Made by a program: the position numbers and the translations under genes
Part shown: one piece after another, positions 8,337 to 17,350 of the stretch
Layout: each line of letters begins with the position of its first letter
How positions within the stretch are numbered: the first letter of the stretch is position 1
The notes under the pieces: generated by a model
What the model was told of the DNA's origin: nothing
The model's database searches: none
The model's input: only the letters and a program-made list of their open reading frames with translations
NCBI RefSeq assembly: GCF_019968605.1
Contig: NZ_CP082966.1
Location: forward strand, 3,213,501 to 3,277,500
DNA: 64,000 bases
Source: Polaribacter litorisediminis
GTDB taxonomy: Bacteria; Bacteroidota; Bacteroidia; Flavobacteriales; Flavobacteriaceae
Direction of reading: 5' to 3'

Positions 8337-8369
8337 AAAAAATCCCATTACCTTCACAGGAATGAGATT
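8337..8369 (-). promoter_or_regulatory. terminator-like hairpin filling the greA leader
   Basis: On the minus strand AATCTCATTCC (8369-8359) pairs with GGTAATGGGATT (8352-8341) as an 11-bp stem with one bulge, a G-T wobble and a 6-nt loop, and runs directly into TTTTTT (8342-8337). It begins only a few bases after the predicted start of transcription and ends 13 bp before the ATG. Because the neighbouring gene is divergent, no ordinary terminator is needed here, so attenuation is the simplest reading. Confidence 0.55.
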
Positions 8370-8375
8370 AGATTA

Positions 8376-8383
8376 CAAAGGTA
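8376..8383 (-). promoter_or_regulatory. -7 box of greA
   Basis: TACCTTTG on the minus strand, exact consensus, with TTGC about 18 bp further upstream (8404-8401) as a possible -33 element. Start of transcription expected near 8372. Confidence 0.65.
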
Positions 8384-8431
8384 CAAAATAATTGTAACTT
8401 GCAATCGTTTTAGTAAAAACCCAATGTACTT

Positions 8432-8863
8432 ATGTTTAAAAAAATCTTGCTGTTTATTTCATTTATAACAATTTACAGCTGTACAGAAAATAATCTTCCA
8501 GAGAATTGTATTCGACCCATTTCTTTTTCCATTAATAGATCCTTAGAAAACCCTGAGTTTAATTCAATTTTAACTGTTGGTAGTGTAGAAATAGATGGCG
8601 GATACAAAGGGATTTTAATCATGAACGCTGGCTTAGATCGGTTTCTTGCTTATGATAAAATATGCCCCGTAAACGATTGCAATTCCCCGATGGTTTATGA
8701 TGAAATTAACAGACCTAATATTTTGAAATGTACGTGTGATGGAAGCGAATATGGTTTGGGAGTAGGAATTGGTGGACAACCTCAAACGGAAGGATTTGTA
8801 TGCCCTGCGGTAGAATACAGTGCTGTTAAAATTGGTAACTCAATTCGAATCAGCAATTTTTAG
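8432..8863 (+). CDS. lipoprotein with a Rieske-like fold lacking the histidine ligands
   Basis: 143 residues with a lipoprotein signal (hydrophobic segment ending TIYSC, lipidated Cys17). The rest aligns by eye with a Rieske domain. Box 1 is CPVNDC (C78, C83; canonical CTHLGC) and box 2 CTCDGS (C100, C102; canonical CPCHGS), followed by the Gly-rich loop LGVGIGGQP. All four cysteines stand at Rieske spacing, but both iron-binding histidines are replaced (Val80 and Asp103), and the protein contains no histidine at all. A 2Fe-2S Rieske centre is therefore unlikely; the disulfide may keep a structural fold. Function unknown. Divergent from greA; purK follows 52 bp later with its own promoter. 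Confidence 0.7.
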   Translation: MFKKILLFISFITIYSCTENNLPENCIRPISFSINRSLENPEFNSILTVGSVEIDGGYKGILIMNAGLDRFLAYDKICPVNDCNSPMVYDEINRPNILKCTCDGSEYGLGVGIGGQPQTEGFVCPAVEYSAVKIGNSIRISNF

Positions 8864-8886
8864 TAGCTTCTTGTCATATAGATGAT

Positions 8887-8894
8887 TATTTTTG
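8887..8894 (+). promoter_or_regulatory. -7 box of purK
   Basis: TATTTTTG, exact consensus, 21 nt before the GTG start at 8916. Confidence 0.6.
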
Positions 8895-8915
8895 TGAATT
8901 ACAAAACTTTACAAC

Positions 8916-10073
8916 GTGATAAATTATTTTTCTTCAGATTTTAAATTAGGTATTTTAGGTGGTGGTCAATTGGGAAGAATGCTCTTGGCAGAAACTCAAA
9001 AATTTGACATTCATACTTCAATTTTAGACAGCAATAAAAATGCTCCTTGTGCAGAAATTTGCAACACTTTTGTGGTGGGCGATTTATTAGATTATGATGC
9101 CGTTTACAACTTTGGTAAAACGATGAATCTTTTAACCATAGAAATAGAAAATGTAAACTTAGATGCTTTAGATACCTTGGAGGACGAAGGAATAACGATT
9201 TATCCGAAACCCAAAGATTTACGGATTATTCAAAGCAAAGCCAGACAGAAAAATTTTTATGTAGATAACCAAATACCCACGGCAGCGTTTTCTCATTATG
9301 CTTATTTAGAAGAATTGAAACATTCGTATGAAAACGATATCATCAATTTTCCTTTTGTATGGAAAGCGGCTCGATTTGGTTATGATGGCAATGGAGTAAA
9401 AATTGTGAGAAATATCGCTGATTTAAACAGCTTGCCCAATGTAGAATGCATTACCGAAAAATTAATTCCCTTTAAAAACGAATTAGCTGTTATTGTGGCA
9501 AGAAATGCCACTGGTGAAACTACAACCTACCCAGTGGTAGAAATGGAATTTCATCCAGAAGCCAACCAAGTGGAGTATGTAATTTGCCCAGCAAGAATAG
9601 ATTTTAAAGTTGCTGAGAAAGCAAGAGAATTGGCTTTAAAAGTAGTGAGTACCTTAAATTTTGTAGGTTTATTGGCTGTAGAAATGTTTCAAACTATAGA
9701 TGATAAAATTTTGGTTAATGAAATAGCTCCAAGACCCCACAATTCAGGTCACTATTCTATTGAAGCAAGCTATACCAATCAATTTGAACAACATTTGCGT
9801 TCTATTTTAAATCTCCCACTAGGAAATACAGACAGCAAAGTGGCAGGAATTATGGTAAATTTAGTTGGTGAAGAAGGGTTTTCTGGAGAAGTGGTTTATA
9901 AAAATATTGAAGAAATTTTAAGAATTGACGGCGTTACACCTCATATTTATGGAAAAAAAGAAACACGTCCTTTTCGTAAAATGGGTCATGTAACGATTGT
10001 AAATGCTGATATTGATACCGCTAGAGCGATTGCGCAAAAAGTGAAAGAAACGATTAGAGTGATTTCTAAATAA
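8916..10073 (+). CDS. purK: N5-carboxyaminoimidazole ribonucleotide synthase
   Basis: Makes N5-CAIR from AIR, bicarbonate and ATP in purine biosynthesis. The 385-residue ATP-grasp protein begins with KLGILGGGQLGRMLL (dinucleotide-like glycine loop), continues with LTIEIENVNLDALDTLE, the ATP-binding FPFVWKAARFGYDGNGV and NEIAPRPHNSGHYSIEA (metal and substrate binding). The start is GTG at 8916; no in-frame ATG fits before the glycine loop, and a -7 box lies just upstream. purE follows after 162 bp on the same strand, and the pair supplies the two-step bacterial route to CAIR. Confidence 0.96.
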   Translation: MINYFSSDFKLGILGGGQLGRMLLAETQKFDIHTSILDSNKNAPCAEICNTFVVGDLLDYDAVYNFGKTMNLLTIEIENVNLDALDTLEDEGITIYPKPKDLRIIQSKARQKNFYVDNQIPTAAFSHYAYLEELKHSYENDIINFPFVWKAARFGYDGNGVKIVRNIADLNSLPNVECITEKLIPFKNELAVIVARNATGETTTYPVVEMEFHPEANQVEYVICPARIDFKVAEKARELALKVVSTLNFVGLLAVEMFQTIDDKILVNEIAPRPHNSGHYSIEASYTNQFEQHLRSILNLPLGNTDSKVAGIMVNLVGEEGFSGEVVYKNIEEILRIDGVTPHIYGKKETRPFRKMGHVTIVNADIDTARAIAQKVKETIRVISK

Positions 10074-10159
10074 ATTTGATTTAGTGCAAAAAATGCAATA
10101 GTTCAAAATTATAGAAAACTCAGTATATGCAAAATTTACACGTACTTAAAATATAAAAA

Positions 10160-10188
10160 TGAACTACCTAAGTTTACTCGGTAGTTCA
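10160..10188. repeat. inverted repeat between purK and purE
   Basis: TGAACTACC (10160-10168) and GGTAGTTCA (10180-10188), 9 bp perfect, 11-nt loop. On the plus strand it is followed by an A-rich, not T-rich, tail, so it is a poor terminator for purK; it could be an operator or an mRNA processing or stability hairpin. Confidence 0.5.
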
Positions 10189-10235
10189 AAACAAATTTAA
10201 AATTTCTTTTTCAAAAGAAATAAAAAACTAATAGT

Positions 10236-10715
10236 ATGATAGGAATAATAATGGGAAGCGATTCAGATCTTCCAATAATGCAAGAAGCTATTGACATTTT
10301 AGAAAGTTTTGACATTCAAATAGAAGTTGATATTGTTTCTGCACACAGAACACCCGAAAAATTAGTTGAATATTCTAAAAATGCTCATTTACGAGGCATC
10401 AAAGTAATTATTGCTGGCGCAGGTGGCGCCGCTCATTTACCTGGTATGGTGGCAAGTATGAGTCCGTTACCAGTTATTGGTGTTCCTGTAAAAAGTAGGA
10501 ATTCTATTGATGGTTGGGATTCTGTTTTATCTATTTTACAAATGCCAGGAGGCGTTCCTGTGGCAACTGTAGCGTTAGATGGTGCAAAAAACGCAGGCAT
10601 TTTAGCCGCTCAAATTATCGGAACTTCAGACCAATGTGTTTTAGACAAAATTATAACCTACAAAGAAGGCCTAAAACTAAAGGTTGAGCAAGCGTCTAAA
10701 CGCGTAAGAAAATAA
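10236..10715 (+). CDS. purE: 5-(carboxyamino)imidazole ribonucleotide mutase
   Basis: Class I PurE, which converts the N5-CAIR made by PurK into CAIR. 159 residues, normal length: GIIMGSDSDLPIMQEA (phosphate-binding loop), IVSAHRTPEKLVEY with the catalytic His, IAGAGGAAHLPGMVA, and PVKSRNSIDGWDSVLSILQM. The presence of purK beside it agrees with the class I (N5-CAIR mutase) reaction rather than class II AIR carboxylase. A hairpin lies between the two genes. Confidence 0.97.
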   Translation: MIGIIMGSDSDLPIMQEAIDILESFDIQIEVDIVSAHRTPEKLVEYSKNAHLRGIKVIIAGAGGAAHLPGMVASMSPLPVIGVPVKSRNSIDGWDSVLSILQMPGGVPVATVALDGAKNAGILAAQIIGTSDQCVLDKIITYKEGLKLKVEQASKRVRK

Positions 10716-10851
10716 AAATGTTTACTTGAGTATAAAAAACCTTAACTGCACTCGAACAGAAACTATTTAGAAGCAGTCTTTTAAGTAAAATTTATAGATT
10801 ATAGAAATTATTTTTATGAAATATTTTACACATATTCATGAATTTGTGACA

Positions 10852-10859
10852 TAAATTTG
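10852..10859 (+). promoter_or_regulatory. -7 box of the M3 peptidase gene
   Basis: TAAATTTG, exact consensus, 77 nt before the ATG at 10937; predicts a leader of about 74 nt, longer than most in this window. Confidence 0.5.
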
Positions 10860-10936
10860 CATAATAAAAACGCTAAGAATTAAAATTCAATAAATAAAAT
10901 ATTGAATTTAAAACTTTAAACTCTGAACTTACTAGA

Positions 10937-12952
10937 ATGAATCCACTTTTAAAAGATTTTAATACGGCTCCGTTTTCAAAAATAAAAACGGAACACTATA
11001 TAACGGCTATTCAAAAAGGAATTGAAATGGCAAAATTAGAAATTGCTAAAATTGTCCAAAATCCTGATGCACCTAGTTTTGAAAACACCACGGTTGCTTT
11101 AGATTTTACAGGCGAAAAACTCAACCGAATTACAAGTATTTTTTTCAATTTAAATGCTGCCGAAACCAATGATGAAATTCAGAAAATTGCCCAAGAAATA
11201 TCACCTTGGCTAAGTGAATTTAGAAATGACATCACCCTAAATGAAGCCTTATTTAAAAGAGTAAAAGCTGTTTTTGATAGTAAAGAAACGCTAGATTTAA
11301 CTGCTGAACAAAGCATGTTGTTAGAAAAACAATACAAAGGTTTTACCAGAAATGGTGCAAATTTAAAAGATGATGATAAAAATAAACTACGCGAGATAGA
11401 TGCTAAACTTTCTAAATTATCATTAAAATTCGGGGAAAATGTCTTAGCAGAAACCAATGCTTTTGAATTACATATAACCGATGAAAAAGAGCTATCCGGA
11501 TTACCCGAATCTATAAAAGAAGCTGCGGCAGAAGTTGCTAAATCAAAAGAAAAAGAAGGGTATATTTTTACATTAGATTACCCAAGTTATATTCCGTTTT
11601 TAACCTATGCAGACAATCGAGAATTGCGCAAAAAAATGGCCATTGCTGGGGGTAAAAAAGCGTTTCAAGACAACGAATTTAACAATGAAAAAATAGTTTT
11701 AGAAATTGTAAAACTGCGCCATGAAAGAGCCAATTTATTAGGATATAAAACCCATGCGCATTTTGTTTTAGAAGAAAGAATGGCAGAAAACCCAGAAAAA
11801 GTTATTGAATTTTCTAATAATTTACTGAAAAAAGCCAAGCCTGCTGCGCAACGTGAATTTAAAAATTTAGAAAATTACGCAAAAAAATTAGATGCTATAG
11901 ATCAACTTCAAAAGTGGGATAGCGCATATTATTCAGAAAAATTAAAAAAAGAAATTTTCGATTTAGATCAAGAAATTTTAAAACCTTATTTTAAATTAGA
12001 AAATGTTATTGCAGGTGTTTTTGAAATTGCAAATCGTTTGTATGATTTAAAATTTGAAGAAGTTACTACGATTGACAAATATCACGAAGATGTAAAAACT
12101 TACCACGTCACAGATTCAGAAGACAATTTTATATCGGTTTTTTATGCTGATTTTCATCCCAGAAAAGGAAAAAGAAATGGCGCTTGGATGACGAGTTATA
12201 AATCGCAACAAGTTAAAAATAATATTGATGAAAGACCTCATGTTTCCATTGTTTGCAATTTTACAAAACCTACAGCAACCAAACCTTCTTTGTTAACCTT
12301 TAACGAAGTGACTACCTTGTTTCATGAATTTGGTCATGCGCTGCATGGCATGTTGGCAAAGACAACTTATAACAGCTTGTCTGGAACTTCTGTTTCTTGG
12401 GATTTTGTTGAATTACCAAGTCAGGTTTTAGAAAACTGGTGTTATGAAAAAGAAGCTTTAGAATTGTTTGCCAAACATTATGAAACAGGTGAAATCATCC
12501 CGATGAAATATGTTGAAAAAATTAAGGAATCCGCTAGTTTTCATGAAGGCATGCAAACATTACGTCAATTAAGTTTTGGATTGTTAGACATGAGCTGGCA
12601 TTCTCAAGATCCATCAAAAGTAACATCTATAAAAGAATTTGAAACCAAAGCTTTTGCTGAGACGAAACTCTATCCAGATGTTTTAGAAAACTGTATGAGC
12701 TCATCTTTTTCCCATATTTTTCAAGGAGGCTATTCTGCTGGTTATTATTCTTATAAATGGGCAGAAGTTTTAGATGCTGATGCTTTTGAATACTTCTTAG
12801 AGAAAGGAATTTTTAATAAAGAAGTTGCCTCTAAATTTAAAGAACATGTATTATCAAAAGGTGGTACAGAAAAACCAATGGAATTATACAAACGTTTTAG
12901 AGGACAAGAACCTAAACCAGATGCGCTCTTAAAAAGAGCTGGTTTAATTTAA
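10937..12952 (+). CDS. M3-family zinc metallopeptidase (oligopeptidase A/Dcp type)
   Basis: 671 residues. The thermolysin-like zinc site is HEFGH at 463-467 within TLFHEFGHALHGML; a downstream Glu in SWDFVELPSQVLENW is the expected third ligand, and FQGGYSAGYYSYKWAEVLDA near the C-terminus carries the M3 substrate-binding Tyr/Gly loop. The N-terminal half is the helical lid (FENTTVALD, NAAETNDEI). No signal peptide is seen, so it probably degrades oligopeptides of up to about 20 residues in the cytoplasm. Starts right at the domain (NPLLKDFNTAPFSKI). Own promoter and long-loop terminator. Confidence 0.93.
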   Translation: MNPLLKDFNTAPFSKIKTEHYITAIQKGIEMAKLEIAKIVQNPDAPSFENTTVALDFTGEKLNRITSIFFNLNAAETNDEIQKIAQEISPWLSEFRNDITLNEALFKRVKAVFDSKETLDLTAEQSMLLEKQYKGFTRNGANLKDDDKNKLREIDAKLSKLSLKFGENVLAETNAFELHITDEKELSGLPESIKEAAAEVAKSKEKEGYIFTLDYPSYIPFLTYADNRELRKKMAIAGGKKAFQDNEFNNEKIVLEIVKLRHERANLLGYKTHAHFVLEERMAENPEKVIEFSNNLLKKAKPAAQREFKNLENYAKKLDAIDQLQKWDSAYYSEKLKKEIFDLDQEILKPYFKLENVIAGVFEIANRLYDLKFEEVTTIDKYHEDVKTYHVTDSEDNFISVFYADFHPRKGKRNGAWMTSYKSQQVKNNIDERPHVSIVCNFTKPTATKPSLLTFNEVTTLFHEFGHALHGMLAKTTYNSLSGTSVSWDFVELPSQVLENWCYEKEALELFAKHYETGEIIPMKYVEKIKESASFHEGMQTLRQLSFGLLDMSWHSQDPSKVTSIKEFETKAFAETKLYPDVLENCMSSSFSHIFQGGYSAGYYSYKWAEVLDADAFEYFLEKGIFNKEVASKFKEHVLSKGGTEKPMELYKRFRGQEPKPDALLKRAGLI

Positions 12953-12972
12953 GTTCTATATTTTACAATTAG

Positions 12973-13021
12973 AAAATCGATTGCTTATTTAATTTTTCAT
13001 ATTACCTAAACAATCGATTTT
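12973..13021 (+). terminator. long-loop hairpin after M3 peptidase
   Basis: AAAATCGATTG (12973-12983) pairs perfectly with CAATCGATTTT (13011-13021) across a 27-nt loop, 20 bp after the stop codon. The tail after the stem is only weakly T-rich. Confidence 0.45.
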
Positions 13022-13292
13022 ACTTATTTAATTTTTAAGACTTTTTAGTTTTGTGTACTACATACAAATCTAAAAAACATGTCTTTTCCCTTCTAACAAT
13101 TGATTTTTTTAAAAAAAAAATTTATCAATTGATTTTTTCCTTAATTTAGCTTTCAACAAAGAAAGATGTAGTACAAACCTTTTTTGAACAAGTATTTGTT
13201 TTACACTTACCGAAAAGAATCACGGATATATTTTAGAAAAATATTAAATCATAAGAGTTTTTTATGTCATTATACCCTAATTCATAAAAATA
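13022..13292. other. intergenic region upstream of CheB-CheR hybrid, nested inverted repeats
   Basis: No gene seen. It holds an inner hairpin (CAATTGAT and ATCAATTG around 13099-13132, with complementary T and A runs between) and an outer pair GTACTACAT (13055-13063) / ATGTAGTAC (13166-13174). No exact TAnnTTTG box precedes the ATG at 13293. Confidence 0.45.
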
Positions 13293-16200
13293 ATGAAAAA
13301 GAATAATTCAGATTTACACGTTGTGGGTATTGGTGCATCAGCTGGTGGGCTAAATGCACTTAAAGAATTATTTGATCATACGCCTAGTAATACCGGAATG
13401 GCTTTCGTAATTATTCAACATTTATCTCCAGATTTTGTAAGCCTAATGCCCGAGTTGTTAAGCAAGCATACAAGCATGAAAATCTATATTGCCCAAGATA
13501 AACTAACCATTAAGCCGAACTGCATCTACCTAAACGAAAGGAATAGTAATTTACGCATAAAAGGGAGAGAATTATATCTTGTAGACAAAGAGCCAAAATA
13601 CAACCTTAATTTACCTATAGATATATTTTTTCATACATTAGGAGAAGAATATAAAGAAAAATCAATAGGAATTATACTTTCAGGAACTGGTTCTGATGGT
13701 TCTCGAGGTATTAAAACCATAAAAGAAGGTGGCGGTGTTGTAATGGTTCAAGAACCTAATTCGGCCCAATTTAATGGTATGCCAAATGCTGCCTTAGCGA
13801 CCAAGAATGCAGATTTTATTTTAAAACCAGAAGACATAGGGAAAACTCTCCAAAAGTTACCGATTATTAGCTTATCTTTATCTTCTAAAGAATATACTTC
13901 AAAATCATCCGACTTCTTAATTGAATCCATTTTAACTGCAGTTTATAAGCATTCTGGCACAGATTTCAGGGAATATAAAAGAAATACCCTTTTAAGACGT
14001 ATTAAAAAAAGAATGGGTATTAATAATATCGAGGAACTAAACGACTACTATACATTTCTTTTAAGTAATGAATCAGAAAAAAAAGCATTAAAACAAAGTT
14101 TTTTAATTAATGTTACTCGATTTTTTAGAGATGATGAGGCATTTCATCTCATGGAAACCAAGATTATACCCACAATCTGTAATTCTATACATAAAAGTAA
14201 ACCGTTACGCGTTTGGTGCGCTGGTTGCTCTACAGGCGAGGAAGTATATTCAATTGCCATATTAATTGACCAATATATAAGGGCTAAAAAGCTACATCTT
14301 GATTTTAAAATATTTGCTACAGACATCGATGGCATAGCCCTAAATGCCGCTAGTTTAGGCGAATTTCATATCAATACTGTTAACGAGATTCGTAAAGAGC
14401 ATTTAGAACAATATTTTATAAAATTAGGCTCAAAAATTAAAATATCAAAACGAATACGAGAAAAGATTGTGTTCTCGAATCATAATGTTTGTTTAGATCC
14501 ACCATTTATTAAAATGGATTTAATTACCTGTCGTAATCTGTTAATTTATTTAAACAATAAGGTGCAATCTAAAATAATGAAACGTTTTCATTTTTCTTTA
14601 AATAAATTTGGATACTTATTTTTAGGCAACAGCGAATCACTAGAAGGCATCTCAAAAAAATTTAGAACGATAGACGTTAAATGGAAAATTTTTCAAAATA
14701 TTAACGAAGAGAAATCTCTGATATCAAAGGCAGATATTTATAATCCTGAGAGTATCCCTAATTTTAAAACTCCAAAACGAACATCTTTCAGTAAAACCTA
14801 TAACAACCCAGAAAATCCTGAACTTGTATTTCATAGATATTTAAGTACCAAGTTTAGCCCAGATGCTATTTTTATTGATAAAGAATATAATATTATTTTT
14901 ATTAGCGGCGATGCCGGAAAAAGATTGTCTCATAATGCAGGTTTATTTCAAAGAAACTTATTAAAAAATGTTAGTCCACAAATTGCTACAATTATAAGAA
15001 ATGGTATCAGGCGCTTAGAAAGTGAACAAAAAGATATTTCTATTAAAGATATTGTTAATCAGTACGAAAATTATACCTATAAATTTGATATCACCATATA
15101 CAAACCCAAAGATAATAAAGACCTACAAGATACCTATGTATTAGAGTTTAGTAAAAACGTAAAAGCTGATATAAACATTCTAGAAATTAAGGATGTACCC
15201 TATGATGAGATTTTTCAAGCAAGACATGAATATTTAGAAAATGAGTTAACAGCAACCAAAACTGAATTACAAAATGTAGTTGAAGAGCTAGAGACTAGTA
15301 ATGAAGAACTCCAATCTTCTAATGAAGAGTTAATGGCCTCTAATGAAGAATTACAAAGCACAAATGAAGAGTTTCAATCGGTAAATGAAGCATTGTACAC
15401 TGTAAATTCAGAGTTACAAGAAGCTAACAAAAAATTACAATTATCAACGAATGACATTAATAATGTTTTTAACAGCAGCGAAATAGGCACCTTATTTTTA
15501 GATACTCAATTATGTATTAGAAGGTTTACACCCTCCTTAAAAGATCTTTTTAATCTTGAAGAATCAGATTATGGCAGACCCATTACTACTTTTGCTTCTA
15601 ACTTTAGCCGCACCATCAAAGATACGATTTTGGTTAACTCAAAAAAAGCATTAGACGAGCAACATACCATCGAAGAGGAAGTCATGGATTCGACAGGGAA
15701 TTATTATTTAGTAAAAATTTCACCCTATATTACACAAGAAAAACAAATAGAGGGTATCGTCATAAATTTTATAGATATCGCTTACATAAAAAAAACTGAA
15801 ACTGAATTAAAAAGAAGTATTGACATGCTTAATATTTCTCAGGCTAGTGTTAAACTAGGAGGATGGGAATTAGATCTGATAACAAATAATTTATTTTGGA
15901 CAGATGAAACCTATCGAATTCTTGACACCTCTCCAGAAGAACATACCCCAACCGTAGATGACGGTGTATCGCTTTTTTTACCAAAATCTCAAGAAATCGT
16001 TTCAAAAGCCCTAGAAGAAGCGATAAAAACGGGCAAAGGATATGATTTAGATCTTCAAATATATACAAAAAAAGGGCGCGTAATAAATGTACGAACAACT
16101 TGTATTGTAACCATGAATAACGGCAAACCCGCGAAGTTAAACGGAGTTTTTCAAGATATAACATCACAAAAAAATATTGAAAGGGCGTTAACAAAAGCAA

Positions 16201-16913
16201 AAGAAAAGGCTGAAGAATCTGATCAATTAAAATCCGCTTTTTTAGCCAATATGAGTCATGAAATTAGAACGCCTATGAATGGTATTCTTGGTTTTACCTC
16301 TTTATTACAACAACCTGAACTAAAAGATGAAGATAAGAAAACCTATGTAAAAATTATTGAAAAGAGTGGAAATCGTATGTTAAATACGGTAAATGATATT
16401 ATAAATATCTCAAAAATTGAAACAGGTCAAATGGAGGTGACTCTGAAAGCGTTTAATATCTCTAAAGAAATAGAAAATATTTATCTTTTTTTTAAAGCGG
16501 AAGCCAGCAAAAAAGGAATCGCTTTAAAACTTCAAAATTTGATACCAAAAAATGAGGGTATAATTACCTCTGATTTTCGGAAAATAAATGGTGTTTTCAT
16601 AAATTTAATAAAAAATGCCTTAAAATTTACCGACCATGGAAGTATAGAAATTACTATTGATAAAAAAGACAAACTACTTACCTCTTCTATAAAAGACACA
16701 GGAATTGGTATTCCGACAAAAAGGCTAAAAGCTATTTTTAACAGATTTACACAAGCAGATATTAGCGACGTTCGTGCTTTTGAAGGCTCTGGTTTGGGTT
16801 TAACAATCTCAAAAGCCTACGTAGAACTTTTAGGCGGTAAATTATGGGTAGAATCCGAAGTTGGAATTGGTACTACCTTTTATTTTAACATTCCAATACA
16901 AACAAAAAAATAA
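13293..16913 (+). CDS. CheB-CheR-PAS-histidine kinase hybrid
   Basis: 1206 residues. Order: CheB methylesterase (about 8-190; catalytic Ser in GIGASAGG, His in IQHLSP, Asp in GTGSDGSRG) without the usual receiver domain; CheR methyltransferase (about 205-465; FFRDDEAFHLM, SAM-binding WCAGCSTGEEVYS, CRNLLIYL); a PAS-like stretch; a heptad-repeat coiled coil (about 650-720) with the repeated phrase SNEEL/TNEE; two PAS modules; then a kinase with H-box FLANMSHEIRTPMNG (His989), N-box NLIKNALKFT, G1 DTGIGIP and G2 GSGLGL. No TM segment. Such hybrids act outside classical chemotaxis, and no MCP, CheA or CheW is in the window. The receiver gene 20 bp downstream is the likely phosphate acceptor. Confidence 0.93.
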   Translation: MKKNNSDLHVVGIGASAGGLNALKELFDHTPSNTGMAFVIIQHLSPDFVSLMPELLSKHTSMKIYIAQDKLTIKPNCIYLNERNSNLRIKGRELYLVDKEPKYNLNLPIDIFFHTLGEEYKEKSIGIILSGTGSDGSRGIKTIKEGGGVVMVQEPNSAQFNGMPNAALATKNADFILKPEDIGKTLQKLPIISLSLSSKEYTSKSSDFLIESILTAVYKHSGTDFREYKRNTLLRRIKKRMGINNIEELNDYYTFLLSNESEKKALKQSFLINVTRFFRDDEAFHLMETKIIPTICNSIHKSKPLRVWCAGCSTGEEVYSIAILIDQYIRAKKLHLDFKIFATDIDGIALNAASLGEFHINTVNEIRKEHLEQYFIKLGSKIKISKRIREKIVFSNHNVCLDPPFIKMDLITCRNLLIYLNNKVQSKIMKRFHFSLNKFGYLFLGNSESLEGISKKFRTIDVKWKIFQNINEEKSLISKADIYNPESIPNFKTPKRTSFSKTYNNPENPELVFHRYLSTKFSPDAIFIDKEYNIIFISGDAGKRLSHNAGLFQRNLLKNVSPQIATIIRNGIRRLESEQKDISIKDIVNQYENYTYKFDITIYKPKDNKDLQDTYVLEFSKNVKADINILEIKDVPYDEIFQARHEYLENELTATKTELQNVVEELETSNEELQSSNEELMASNEELQSTNEEFQSVNEALYTVNSELQEANKKLQLSTNDINNVFNSSEIGTLFLDTQLCIRRFTPSLKDLFNLEESDYGRPITTFASNFSRTIKDTILVNSKKALDEQHTIEEEVMDSTGNYYLVKISPYITQEKQIEGIVINFIDIAYIKKTETELKRSIDMLNISQASVKLGGWELDLITNNLFWTDETYRILDTSPEEHTPTVDDGVSLFLPKSQEIVSKALEEAIKTGKGYDLDLQIYTKKGRVINVRTTCIVTMNNGKPAKLNGVFQDITSQKNIERALTKAKEKAEESDQLKSAFLANMSHEIRTPMNGILGFTSLLQQPELKDEDKKTYVKIIEKSGNRMLNTVNDIINISKIETGQMEVTLKAFNISKEIENIYLFFKAEASKKGIALKLQNLIPKNEGIITSDFRKINGVFINLIKNALKFTDHGSIEITIDKKDKLLTSSIKDTGIGIPTKRLKAIFNRFTQADISDVRAFEGSGLGLTISKAYVELLGGKLWVESEVGIGTTFYFNIPIQTKK

Positions 16914-16933
16914 AACTCTGAAAATATAGAGAT

Positions 16934-17350
16934 ATGAATAAAAACGAATTTGAAAATACCTCAGGACACAAAGCTACAACCTCCAATAAACTCAAAATTT
17001 TAATTGCTGAAGACGATTATGTTAGCTATTTATACATTTCTACCATTTTAAAAAATATAGCCAAAGAATTAATCCATGCCAAAACAGGTATTGAAACTAT
17101 TGAATTGTGTAAAAAGCATCCTGATATTGATGTCATATTGATGGATATTAAAATGCCAATTCTTAATGGGTATGAAGCGACCAAAAAAATAAGAGAATTT
17201 AATAAAGACGTTACAATCATTGCACAAACTGCCTATGCTTTATCGGGCGATAATGAAAAAGCCATCGATGCAGGGTGTAGTGATTACATTACAAAACCGA
17301 TCAATAAAGAAATACTATTACAAAAGCTCGATAAACAAAGAAGTTCGTAA
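16934..17350 (+). CDS. single-domain response regulator (CheY-like)
   Basis: 138 residues, receiver domain only: acidic pair in LIAEDDYV, phosphoacceptor Asp71 in VILMDIKMPILNGYEA, switch Thr in IAQTAYAL and Lys in DYITKPIN. No output domain follows. It starts 20 bp after the CheB-CheR-kinase hybrid on the same strand, so the two form an operon and the hybrid kinase is its probable phosphodonor. Output is likely by protein-protein contact or a phosphorelay (inference). The extra 20 residues before the receiver are Asn/Thr-rich and look unstructured. Confidence 0.92.
   Translation: MNKNEFENTSGHKATTSNKLKILIAEDDYVSYLYISTILKNIAKELIHAKTGIETIELCKKHPDIDVILMDIKMPILNGYEATKKIREFNKDVTIIAQTAYALSGDNEKAIDAGCSDYITKPINKEILLQKLDKQRSS

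Noticed and set aside
15240..15440. Repeated codon pattern inside the CheB-CheR hybrid as a DNA repeat
   Set aside because: It encodes the SNEEL/TNEE heptads of a coiled coil and is explained by protein structure.
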